Shown in pieces: positions 7,871 to 15,763 of a DNA stretch of 64,000 bases. The notes below the pieces were generated by a model that was not told where the DNA came from, made no database searches, and saw only the letters and a list, made by a program, of their open reading frames with translations. Location of the stretch: the NCBI RefSeq assembly GCF_949769225.1, contig NZ_CATKPB010000002.1. One strand, written 5' to 3'. Position 1 is the stretch's first letter. Every line of letters starts with the position of its first letter. A program made the position numbers and the translations under genes. The DNA comes from Peptoniphilus_A genitalis. GTDB taxonomy: Bacteria > Bacillota > Clostridia > Tissierellales > Peptoniphilaceae.

Positions 7871-8177
7871 CTTCGTCTTCATCTATAAAGTTTAATCTTT
7901 GTAAAACTAATTTATATCCATCAGAACCATAGTTTAAAGATCTATTAATTCTAGAAATAGTAGCTGTTGAAGCTCCAGTTTCACTTTCAATTTCATGGTA
8001 AGTTTTGTTTTTAACTAGTAGCTTAACAACTTGTAGCCTTTGTGCAATTGCTTGCAATTCCTTAACGGTACAAATATCTTCAAAAAATCTATAACATTCT
8101 TCTAAATTTTCAAGTAAAAGAATAGCTTCGAATAAACCATCGACATCTTTATTCTTTAATTTTGAGTCGTAAATCAT
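7860..8177 (-). CDS. yerC: YerC/YecD-family TrpR-related DNA-binding protein
   Basis: The 105-residue protein matches the Firmicutes YerC/YecD family, small Trp-repressor-like helix-turn-helix proteins. The core is L-x-A-I-A-Q-R-L-Q-V-V-x-L-L near residue 40, then Y-H-E-I-E-S-E-T-G-A-S-T-A-T-I-S-R near 60-76, the likely recognition helix. The C-terminus is acidic. ATG 8177 has AGGAGG upstream. The regulatory target is not known from sequence. It is not clearly part of the recA operon upstream, from which it is separated by a 102-base gap. Confidence 0.9.
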   Translation of the reverse strand: MIYDSKLKNKDVDGLFEAILLLENLEECYRFFEDICTVKELQAIAQRLQVVKLLVKNKTYHEIESETGASTATISRINRSLNYGSDGYKLVLQRLNFIDEDEEKE

Positions 8178-8279
8178 TATATATCCTCCTGTCTTAAAGT
8201 TTAATATTAATATAATACATAAACGCTCTATATGCTCACTAATATACTAACAATTTTACTTGCTAAAGTCAAGAAAATA

Positions 8280-8930
8280 TTACTCCTCATAAACGCTAAC
8301 TTCGCTAATTCCCTTCTTATTTTTGACTTGAAAAGCCTTGTTAGAAATTTGTGACAAATGAGGATTGTGTGTTACCATTATAATTTGTCTGTTGAAAACA
8401 TTTGATGATTGTTTTAAAAACTCCCCAAGATTAAAAATATAATCGTTACTAACATGCTTTCCTGGTTCATCTAATATCAAAGGACCAGATAATATTGGTT
8501 GGTTTTGTTGTAAGAAAGAAATTCTAAGAGCAAGAGAAATGATATCAACAACTCCCCCACCTCTAGCTATCTCGGGCTTGGTCTTTATGCTATAACCTTC
8601 AGAATAGTTAGATTGAACATAAAATTCTGCAATAGGGACAGATCTTGCTTCTGATAATTCTATTAAAAACTCTATATCTGTTTCAAAAATAAACTGAAGG
8701 CACTTAGTTACAGTATCTTCAATCTGCCTTTTGGATTGTTCTCTTGCAAATTCAGAAGTCTTTTGAAAAAGTAGTGAGACTTGAGTAAGTACTTCGCTAT
8801 ATTTTTCTTCATCCTCAAGCTTTTTCTCTACTTTTTCCAACTGATCATTTAAAATTTCAATTTTACCTTCATCGCTTAAAATCTTATTATTTAATTTGCT
8901 TAAGTTTTGATCTAATTCTTTAAGGTCCAA
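8280..8930 (-). CDS. C-terminal ATPase lobe of a split Rad50/SbcC-like protein
   Basis: The 216-residue product begins with a coiled coil (about 1-75) and ends with the second half of an ABC/SMC-type ATPase. It has a signature-like A-R-G-G-G-V-V-D-I (122-130), Walker B L-I-L-D-E-P (151-156; D154, E155) and the H-loop histidine H188 in V-T-H-N-P. No Walker A motif is present; that lies in the neighbour 9169-10620. The start is TTG 8930, four bases after the stop of the small coiled-coil frame. With its neighbours it would make one complete Rad50-like ATPase. The split could be natural or, at the 8935 boundary, a frameshift. Confidence 0.8.
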   Translation of the reverse strand: MDLKELDQNLSKLNNKILSDEGKIEILNDQLEKVEKKLEDEEKYSEVLTQVSLLFQKTSEFAREQSKRQIEDTVTKCLQFIFETDIEFLIELSEARSVPIAEFYVQSNYSEGYSIKTKPEIARGGGVVDIISLALRISFLQQNQPILSGPLILDEPGKHVSNDYIFNLGEFLKQSSNVFNRQIIMVTHNPHLSQISNKAFQVKNKKGISEVSVYEE

Positions 8931-8934
8931 GTAA

Positions 8935-9168
8935 TCACAACCTTGGCATTAAGTCATTTGCTTCAGCGAAAAGCCTATCAATTTCGCTCTTTAAATTTGA
9001 TATTTCTTTTTCAAGATCTTCGGGTTTAATACCTAGTTTTTCAATTTCATTTAAAATATCTTTCTTTTGAGCATTAAGTTGTTCAAGTCTAGCCTCAGAT
9101 TTATACTTCATATTTTTTAATCTGTCTAATTGTTCTTTTAAATTTTTCAAATTTTCTTCGTAGTTCAT
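8935..9168 (-). CDS. small coiled-coil protein between the two Rad50-like halves
   Basis: The 77-residue protein is almost entirely heptad-like charged coiled coil (residues 1-70) and has no enzymatic motif. Its ATG directly follows the stop of the upstream gene (TAAATG), which suggests translational coupling, and its stop is four bases before the next start. In a single-chain Rad50 or SbcC this position is occupied by the coil returning from the zinc hook, so I infer it supplies part of that arm. The frame one base ahead at its 3' end encodes C-Q-G-C directly before the next protein. Confidence 0.65.
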   Translation of the reverse strand: MNYEENLKNLKEQLDRLKNMKYKSEARLEQLNAQKKDILNEIEKLGIKPEDLEKEISNLKSEIDRLFAEANDLMPRL

Positions 9169-10620
9169 TTAATCATTCCTCAAATGGTATTTTATATGTT
9201 CAATGGAGCCATTATTTATTTCACTATAACAGAAGGGACAAACACCAATTTCTAGAATAGTTTTCTCGTATGACTCAGTATAAGAGTTTAAATTACTTTT
9301 GATTTCAGCAAGATCATTAGTTCCTAATTTATAATCGTTATTTAGTTCAGCTAATTTTCTTTGTAAATCTGATAAAACAAATAAAGACCTTATCTTATTT
9401 TCTAATTTTTCGGAAATATTTTCTATAGCATCATTATTACTTAATTTTTTTATATAATTATTGCCATAATTTAACTTGTCATTAATTACTAAAAGATTTT
9501 CCTTTGTTGAAAATATTTTAGTATACAGGTTTATCTTTTCTTCTAAAGAATTATTTATGTCAGAAATCTTGCTAATATTTTTTATTGAATCTAAATCTTT
9601 TTTTGTTTCATTAATAAGATTATAGTTAGCTTTATACTCTTTGAGAAGTTTTGAATATAAATCTAGCGTTTTTTCTTTTATTTCAATATCTTTAGCCTTC
9701 TGAAATATTGAATCAATATTCTTTAAATTATCCAAAGTATTAGAGATACTAAAAACCTCAGATTCTGTTCGGTTTAATCTAGCAATATATGATTCGTAGG
9801 TGTTTCTTTTAATTAGATTACTTTCTATTACAGGAATAATGGAGCCTATCTTGTTTAAGTTTTTAAAATTTTCAAGTAGACTATTAATTTTTTCTAGCTC
9901 AAAATTATATTGATCATACTGTTCTTTTAAGCTAGATACTAAATTTAATCTTTGATCTAATTTCCTTATTTTATCTCTAATATTAGAAAGTTCTTGAAAT
10001 TTTTCTTTATAATCTTTGATATAGTCAAATTCTTTTAATTGTTCTTTAATGTCATCTTTACTAGATCTAAGATTATCAATTTCCTGGTTAATTCTTTTGT
10101 TATCTCTTACAACAGTCCTAAGAGCATCATCGACATAATTAACTCCAATAAGTCTACCTATAGCAGAGGCCCTCATAGATGCTTGATCATTTAACAAGAA
10201 AGGTCCATCTAGTTGTTCTGCAATATTTAAAATGACTTTGTTATTAGAATTATCTAATGAAACTTTGTACATTTGAATAGCATCAGTTATTTCTTTTGGT
10301 ACATCTAAACCAAATCCTTCAAAACGCATTTCTTGACCTTCGGCATCCATAAGATAATAGGAGTTTTTAGATGGAGTTCTCGATCTTTCAACTACTACGC
10401 CATTAGAGAAAGTAACTTTAACAGATACATCCCTCTCCCCTTGTCTAATAAAATAATCTCCTTTTGGTTCATTGAAAAGAGCCCATTTTATTGCCCTTAG
10501 AATGGCAGTTTTACCAGCATCAGAATTACCGAGGATAACATTGAGGCCTCGGTCAAATTCTATTTCTGTATGATTATGAGATTGGAAATTAGTAAGTTCT
10601 ACATTTTTTATATAAATCAT
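9169..10620 (-). CDS. N-terminal ATPase lobe and coiled coil of a split Rad50/SbcC-like protein, ending in a zinc-binding motif
   Basis: The 483-residue protein opens like Rad50/SbcC/SMC ATPases (N-F-Q-S-H near residue 12) with Walker A G-N-S-D-A-G-K-T at 31-38 and a Q-loop-like L-N-D-Q-A-S near 150. A coiled coil of about 280 residues follows. The last ~25 residues carry C-P-F-C, as in a Rad50 zinc hook, extended to C-x2-C-x10-H-x3-H. The chain stops there, so the returning coil and second ATPase lobe are separate genes downstream. The gene overlaps the Mre11-like gene by four bases (ATGA). A role in DNA end processing is inferred. Confidence 0.8.
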   Translation of the reverse strand: MIYIKNVELTNFQSHNHTEIEFDRGLNVILGNSDAGKTAILRAIKWALFNEPKGDYFIRQGERDVSVKVTFSNGVVVERSRTPSKNSYYLMDAEGQEMRFEGFGLDVPKEITDAIQMYKVSLDNSNNKVILNIAEQLDGPFLLNDQASMRASAIGRLIGVNYVDDALRTVVRDNKRINQEIDNLRSSKDDIKEQLKEFDYIKDYKEKFQELSNIRDKIRKLDQRLNLVSSLKEQYDQYNFELEKINSLLENFKNLNKIGSIIPVIESNLIKRNTYESYIARLNRTESEVFSISNTLDNLKNIDSIFQKAKDIEIKEKTLDLYSKLLKEYKANYNLINETKKDLDSIKNISKISDINNSLEEKINLYTKIFSTKENLLVINDKLNYGNNYIKKLSNNDAIENISEKLENKIRSLFVLSDLQRKLAELNNDYKLGTNDLAEIKSNLNSYTESYEKTILEIGVCPFCYSEINNGSIEHIKYHLRND

Positions 10621-11597
10621 GAGTATCTAACCTCATTAATTTGAGCTTCTTCCACTCTCTTCAGAGCTTCACTTTTAACTTCTTCACTAATGTTTTCACT
10701 TTTAGAAATTCTTAAGAGTAAATCGAAAATATCGAGACTTTTATAGTTTGCTGAAGCTTCTATACTCTCTTTAAATTCTGCCATTTTAATTCCCTTAAAC
10801 TGATGTCTTTCCATTTCAGACCTATCAAGGACTTCTTCTCCAGGTTTTGCAGATTTTAAATATCTTTCTTCTATATGAATATCTTCATCTAAGCTAATAA
10901 TATCTACCTTAGGTCTTCTTTTCATTTCAATTTTTGAATTAGATATCCTTATTAAGGCACCAGGATTTACAAAATATTTGTTATCTAGTTCAACAGTTTT
11001 AAATCCAAAGTGGTAATGGCCCCCTAGAGTGATGTCAGCTTTTGTATCTTTAATATCCTCTATTAAAGTATGACTAACTTCTTTCATAAAGGGTTTATCA
11101 ATTAAAAAACCATGAGTCATATGTATGGCATATTTACAGGATTCATCAACTTCTGTTACCTTATAATTATCTCTATTGGAAAGCTCGTCCATTGAATAAA
11201 TATAGGGAGATCCTGTTAGTTGAACTCTTAAATTATCCTTTTCTAAAATAATTTTTTTATAGTTCACAAGATGCATAATTCCAAGATTACACAAAAGACC
11301 AAGCATTGTTCTGTCTAAGGTGTCTGGATTGTGTCCAAATATATCATGGTTGCCACTTATTATATATATAGGCACTCCAAAAGATTGAAAAATCTGTGCA
11401 AATTCAGAGACTATACTAACAGACACATCGGGCCTGTCAAATAAGTCTCCTCCATGCAAAACAAAATCAATCTTTTCTTCTTTAACAATATTTGAAATTT
11501 CTTTTAATTTTTCTTTTAAAGTTTCACAATAATCATCTAATCTATTCTTGGGACTAGTACCTCTTATGTGAGTGTCTGTTAAATAAAGTAATTTCAA
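10617..11597 (-). CDS. SbcD/Mre11-like metallophosphoesterase nuclease
   Basis: This calcineurin-like phosphoesterase of 326 residues has the motifs of SbcD/Mre11 nucleases: D-T-H near residue 8, G-G-D-L-F-D-R near 50, G-N-H-D near 82, a T-H-G histidine and G-H-Y-H near 193. Mre11/SbcD with Rad50/SbcC opens and trims DNA ends. The start is TTG 11597 with AAGGTG upstream, 11 bases after recA. It overlaps the Rad50-N-like gene by four bases. I leave the symbol blank because partner and length differ from classical SbcCD. Confidence 0.85.
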   Translation of the reverse strand: MKLLYLTDTHIRGTSPKNRLDDYCETLKEKLKEISNIVKEEKIDFVLHGGDLFDRPDVSVSIVSEFAQIFQSFGVPIYIISGNHDIFGHNPDTLDRTMLGLLCNLGIMHLVNYKKIILEKDNLRVQLTGSPYIYSMDELSNRDNYKVTEVDESCKYAIHMTHGFLIDKPFMKEVSHTLIEDIKDTKADITLGGHYHFGFKTVELDNKYFVNPGALIRISNSKIEMKRRPKVDIISLDEDIHIEERYLKSAKPGEEVLDRSEMERHQFKGIKMAEFKESIEASANYKSLDIFDLLLRISKSENISEEVKSEALKRVEEAQINEVRYS

Positions 11598-11608
11598 TAA
11601 ATCACACC

Positions 11609-12670
11609 TTATTCTTCATTATTGGCTGTGTTTTCTTCCTCTTTGTTTTCTATATTTTCATCATCTTCAATAAGATTATAGTGAACTCTTACTTTGTGTT
11701 CTATTTCCTTTAGTAGTTCAGGATTTTCTTCTAAAAAGTCCTTAGAATTTTCTCTACCTTGGCCAAGTCTTTCTTCACCATAAGAGTACCAAGCTCCTGC
11801 TTTTTTTATAATGTCAGCTTCAGCTGCAACATCAAGTATATTGCCTACACTTGATATTCCTTTACCGTACATAATATCAAATTCTGCTTGTCTAAAAGGT
11901 GGCGCAATTTTATTTTTAACAACCTTTACCCTAACTCTGTTACCAATAATTTCATCACCTTTTTTGATGTTTTCAGACTTTCTAATATCAAGTCTTACAG
12001 ATGAATAAAACTTAAGGGCTCTACCGCCTGTAGTAGTTTCTGGGTTCCCAAACATGATACCAACTTTTTCTCTAAGTTGGTTAATAAATACAACTGTACA
12101 CTTTGATTTGTTAATTGCCCCAGTTAATTTTCTAAGTGCTTGAGACATAAGCCTAGCTTGAAGACCTATTTGTGCAGCTCCCATGTCGCCATCGATTTCT
12201 GCCTTTGGAACAAGGGCAGCAACTGAGTCTATAATAATTAAATCCACAGCGTTAGATCTTACAAGAGCTTCAGTTATTTCTAAGGCTTGCTCACCAGTGT
12301 CAGGTTGAGAAATAATTAAATTTTCTACATCTACTCCAAGGTTCTTTGCATATCCAGCATCAAGAGCATGCTCAGCATCTACAAAGGCACCTGTTCCACC
12401 AATTTTTTGTGCTTCAGCTAACATATGCAGAGCCAAAGTAGTTTTACCTGATGATTCTGGTCCATAAATCTCTATGATTCTTCCCTTAGGAATACCGCCA
12501 ATTCCAAGAGCAATATCAAGAGCAAGAGAACCAGTAGGTATAGATTCAATGTCTAATTTAACATCTTCACCAAGAATCATTACAGATCCTTCCCCGTATT
12601 GTTTTTCAATTTTTGATATGACGTTGTGAAGAGCTTCTTGTTTTTCTTTACTTAAATTGCTTTCTTTCAT
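11609..12670 (-). CDS. recA: RecA recombinase
   Basis: RecA forms filaments on single-stranded DNA, drives strand exchange and stimulates LexA self-cleavage. The 353-residue protein has Walker A G-P-E-S-S-G-K-T at 70-77, Walker B-like L-I-I-I-D-S near 145, the N-Q-L-R-E-K loop, the G-G-R-A-L-K-F-Y segment and an acidic C-terminal tail. It is the fifth gene of the ftsK-rimO-pgsA-cinA-recA operon, two bases after cinA. There is no space for a separate promoter immediately upstream, so any SOS control would act from within cinA or on the operon. Confidence 0.98.
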   Translation of the reverse strand: MKESNLSKEKQEALHNVISKIEKQYGEGSVMILGEDVKLDIESIPTGSLALDIALGIGGIPKGRIIEIYGPESSGKTTLALHMLAEAQKIGGTGAFVDAEHALDAGYAKNLGVDVENLIISQPDTGEQALEITEALVRSNAVDLIIIDSVAALVPKAEIDGDMGAAQIGLQARLMSQALRKLTGAINKSKCTVVFINQLREKVGIMFGNPETTTGGRALKFYSSVRLDIRKSENIKKGDEIIGNRVRVKVVKNKIAPPFRQAEFDIMYGKGISSVGNILDVAAEADIIKKAGAWYSYGEERLGQGRENSKDFLEENPELLKEIEHKVRVHYNLIEDDENIENKEEENTANNEE

Positions 12671-12672
12671 AA

Positions 12673-13908
12673 TTACTCCTTAAAATTTTTTCTAAGTAAA
12701 TAAAGAATGTGAGATAAAACTCTATTTACAGTACTTCTGCGTATTTTATTTCTGTCTCCTGAAAAGAAATAGTGTTTTGTATAATAATTATCTTCACCAA
12801 AATAGATGCAGGTAAAGACATTTCCAACTTCTGTTTCTGATGAATTTGGTCCAGCTTCTCCAGTTGTTGAAACTCCAATATTGGCAAGTGATTTTTCTTT
12901 TACTCCCTTGGCCATTTCATAAGCTGTATTTTCACTTATAGCACCAAATTCTTTCAGTGTTTCCTTAGAAACATTTAAATTTTTATTTTTTGAATCATTT
13001 GAATAGGTAACATAGGAGCTTTCAATAACATTAGATGCTCCACTTATATCTGTAATAGCTGATGCTAGCATTCCACCAGTTATTGATTCTGCGAAGGAAA
13101 TCTTTAAATTATTTTTTATTAAAATATCTACAATTTGTTTTGCGACGTCATCATTATTTTCTGAATAAATATGAGCCTTAAACTCCCTATAAAGAGAATT
13201 GACTGTTTCCTCTATAGAGGATATAAGTTTATCTTTATCAGAATTTTTTCCAATTATCTTAACCTCTGTATAAGTCCCATGGGCAAAAGTATTGATTGAA
13301 ATACTCTTGTCATTAAATTCCATATGTCTTATTCTATCTTCAATAATAGACTCACCAAGGCCAATGATATCTATTGACTTTATAATAATATTATCACTTG
13401 TAAAGGATTTATTAGCAATATAATAGTCAAGCATTGGTTCCATTTCATTAGGAGGTCCAGGTAGTAGAATGATTTTTTTATTATTGAATTCTATAAACTC
13501 ACCAAGAGCAACTCCCCAATGATTATCGATTTTCTCTGATCCTTCTATAAGCATAACTTGCTTAAGATTATTTGGAGTCATTGTTCTTCCAAGTCTATTA
13601 AACCTCTCTTCCATTTTTATCTTTTCGTCTTGGTCGAGATAAACCTTTCTATTTAAAAATTTTGCTACTGCATCTCTTGTTAAGTCGTCATCTGTAGGTC
13701 CAAGTCCACCACTTATAATAATTAAGTCAGATGATTTAGAAATATAGTTTAATTCTTCTACAATTTCATCTAAGCCATCATCTACTGAGACTTGTCTTAT
13801 AACATCTATCCCCATATCTGTTAATTTTTCTGATATATACTTGGAATTTGTATTTAAAATTGAACCAATTAAGATCTCTTTGCCAATTGTTAGGATACTT
13901 GCTTTCAT
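12673..13908 (-). CDS. cinA: CinA, competence/damage-inducible protein with nicotinamide nucleotide deamidase domain
   Basis: The 411-residue protein has an N-terminal MoCF-like domain (about 1-170; S-G-G-L-G-P-T-D-D-D motif near 65, L-P-G-P-P-N-E-M near 145) and a C-terminal PncC domain (about 255-405; A-E-S-I-T-G-G and T-G-E-A-G-P). The family hydrolyses ADP-ribose-type substrates and deamidates nicotinamide mononucleotide in NAD recycling. It is co-transcribed with recA as in many Firmicutes. Its ATG is preceded by AAGGAG. Confidence 0.95.
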   Translation of the reverse strand: MKASILTIGKEILIGSILNTNSKYISEKLTDMGIDVIRQVSVDDGLDEIVEELNYISKSSDLIIISGGLGPTDDDLTRDAVAKFLNRKVYLDQDEKIKMEERFNRLGRTMTPNNLKQVMLIEGSEKIDNHWGVALGEFIEFNNKKIILLPGPPNEMEPMLDYYIANKSFTSDNIIIKSIDIIGLGESIIEDRIRHMEFNDKSISINTFAHGTYTEVKIIGKNSDKDKLISSIEETVNSLYREFKAHIYSENNDDVAKQIVDILIKNNLKISFAESITGGMLASAITDISGASNVIESSYVTYSNDSKNKNLNVSKETLKEFGAISENTAYEMAKGVKEKSLANIGVSTTGEAGPNSSETEVGNVFTCIYFGEDNYYTKHYFFSGDRNKIRRSTVNRVLSHILYLLRKNFKE

Positions 13909-13916
13909 AATTCTCC

Positions 13917-14450
13917 TTAAATGTTTTCTAAGTCTAATACTTTTTTGTTTTTAATAAGGTAATCAGCACCAGAAATTATAGTAAATACTACAGCTAAATA
14001 AAATATAATCATTCCAATACATTTAAGACTTTCTAAACCTGTTAAAAGCAAAATATTTGAAATTAGTTGCGTAACTGTTTTAAATTTTCCTAAAGGACTT
14101 GCAGCAATAGTGATATTTTCAGATGCCGCTATTATTCTAAAACCAGTGATTGTAAATTCTCTTGCAATAATTATGATTACAGCCCATGCTGGCATTTCAC
14201 CAGTACTAACTAACATTATCATTGCAGAGCACACTAATATTTTATCCGCAAGGGGATCAGCAAATTTACCAAAGTTCGTAACAAGATTGTCTCTTCTTGC
14301 TATATGGCCATCTAAAAAATCAGTAAAAGAAGCAACCGCGAAGATAGCTGTAGCAATTAACCTTGAATTATTAAAATCTAAATACATACAAAGGATAAAT
14401 ATAGGAACCATTAGGGTTCTCATTAAGGTTAGTTTATTTGGAGTATTCAT
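13917..14450 (-). CDS. pgsA: CDP-diacylglycerol-glycerol-3-phosphate 3-phosphatidyltransferase
   Basis: PgsA makes phosphatidylglycerol phosphate, the precursor of the main anionic membrane lipid. The 177-residue multi-pass membrane protein has the CDP-alcohol phosphotransferase signature D-G-x2-A-R-x8-G-x3-D-x3-D near residues 48-70 (D-G-H-I-A-R, then G-K-F-A-D-P-L-A-D). Its ATG overlaps the rimO stop by four bases. Confidence 0.95.
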   Translation of the reverse strand: MNTPNKLTLMRTLMVPIFILCMYLDFNNSRLIATAIFAVASFTDFLDGHIARRDNLVTNFGKFADPLADKILVCSAMIMLVSTGEMPAWAVIIIIAREFTITGFRIIAASENITIAASPLGKFKTVTQLISNILLLTGLESLKCIGMIIFYLAVVFTIISGADYLIKNKKVLDLENI

Positions 14451-15763
14451 ATAATTTCACCTACTAAGTCGTAATCTAAACTATCAACTACATCTACTTG
14501 GACAAAGCTACCGATTTCGAGATTTTTAGCTGAATGAACATAAGTAACACCATCGATTTCTGGGGAATCCATATAAGTTCTACCAACGTAGTTTTTTTCA
14601 TCAACCTCTTCTTCAATTAAAACTTCAAGTCTTTTTCCTATATTTTTTGAGAGGATTTCAGCAGAAATCTCACTTTGAATTGCCATAATTTCGTTTTTTC
14701 TTTCTTCTTTTATTGAATCGGAAATTTGTTCATCTAATGAAGCTGCTTTTGTACCTTCTTCTTTAGAGTATTCAAAAACACCTAGTTTATCAAATTTTAT
14801 ATTTTCAATAAAATCAACTAATTGATTAAAATCGTCATCACTCTCTCCAGGAAATCCAACGATAAAAGTCGTTCTTATGACAATGTCAGGTACAGATTTT
14901 CTTAGATTCTTTAGAGTTTTTATAATATGTTCTTTACTTGTCTTCCTATTCATTTTTTTAAGAACATCATCTGAGATATGTTGAAGTGGCATATCTACAT
15001 AATTTACAAGTTTATCATTATTTTTAAACTCTTCAATTAAGTCATCTGTAAAGTGATCTGGATATAAGTATAAAACTCTAATCCACTTTAAATCTTTTAT
15101 TTTTGAAATTTCTTTTATTAAATTAGCTAAAGAATATTTAGAATATAAGTCTATACCATAGTCAGTAGTATTTTGAGCAATTAGGATAATCTCTCTTGCG
15201 CCCTTACTTACCAGGTATTCCACTTCACTATAAATATCTTCAATTTTTCTAGATCTATTTTTCCCACGTAGCGAAGGAATTATACAGTAGGAACAATTAT
15301 TGTTGCAACCTTCAGAAATCTTAACATATTCTGTCCTATTAACTTCTTCTTTTCTAATACCCTCTATATAGGCTGAGTTTAAATTATCTGTCTTGATAAA
15401 TAAATCTCCAGCAAGACTTCTATCTAAAAGTTCATTGATATAATCAATATTTCCCGTACCAATAATTCCGTCTATTTCGGGTATTTCTTTAATGAGTTCC
15501 TCTGGGTATCTTTGTGCAAGACATCCAGATAATAGAACCTTTTTACATCTGCCTTCGTTTTTATATTCTACAGATTCAAGTATTGTATCAATAGATTCTT
15601 CCTTTGCAGCATCTATGAAACCACATGTGTTAACAATTAAAATATCAGCTTGACTTGGCTCATTAACCATTTGATATTTATTTTTATCTAATAGTGAGTA
15701 CATCATAGAAGAATCCACATCATTTTTTGAACACCCAAGGGTAACAATGTGAACATTATTCAT
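14447..15763 (-). CDS. rimO: RimO, ribosomal protein S12 methylthiotransferase
   Basis: RimO is a radical SAM enzyme that adds a methylthio group to an aspartate of ribosomal protein S12. It has an N-terminal MTTase domain (T-L-G-C-S-K-N-D-V-D-S, T-C-G-F-I-D, G-C-L-A), the radical SAM cluster C-N-N-N-C-S-Y-C near 145 and a C-terminal TRAM domain. I prefer ATG 15763 (438 residues), with AGGTG upstream; a GTG three codons earlier overlaps that site. The start lies eight bases inside ftsK. Confidence 0.95.
   Translation of the reverse strand: MNNVHIVTLGCSKNDVDSSMMYSLLDKNKYQMVNEPSQADILIVNTCGFIDAAKEESIDTILESVEYKNEGRCKKVLLSGCLAQRYPEELIKEIPEIDGIIGTGNIDYINELLDRSLAGDLFIKTDNLNSAYIEGIRKEEVNRTEYVKISEGCNNNCSYCIIPSLRGKNRSRKIEDIYSEVEYLVSKGAREIILIAQNTTDYGIDLYSKYSLANLIKEISKIKDLKWIRVLYLYPDHFTDDLIEEFKNNDKLVNYVDMPLQHISDDVLKKMNRKTSKEHIIKTLKNLRKSVPDIVIRTTFIVGFPGESDDDFNQLVDFIENIKFDKLGVFEYSKEEGTKAASLDEQISDSIKEERKNEIMAIQSEISAEILSKNIGKRLEVLIEEEVDEKNYVGRTYMDSPEIDGVTYVHSAKNLEIGSFVQVDVVDSLDYDLVGEII

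Noticed and set aside
12673..13908. A separate promoter with LexA box directly before recA.
   Set aside because: Only two bases separate cinA and recA, and no clear GAAC-N4-GTTT site with a promoter was found at the 3' end of cinA by eye.
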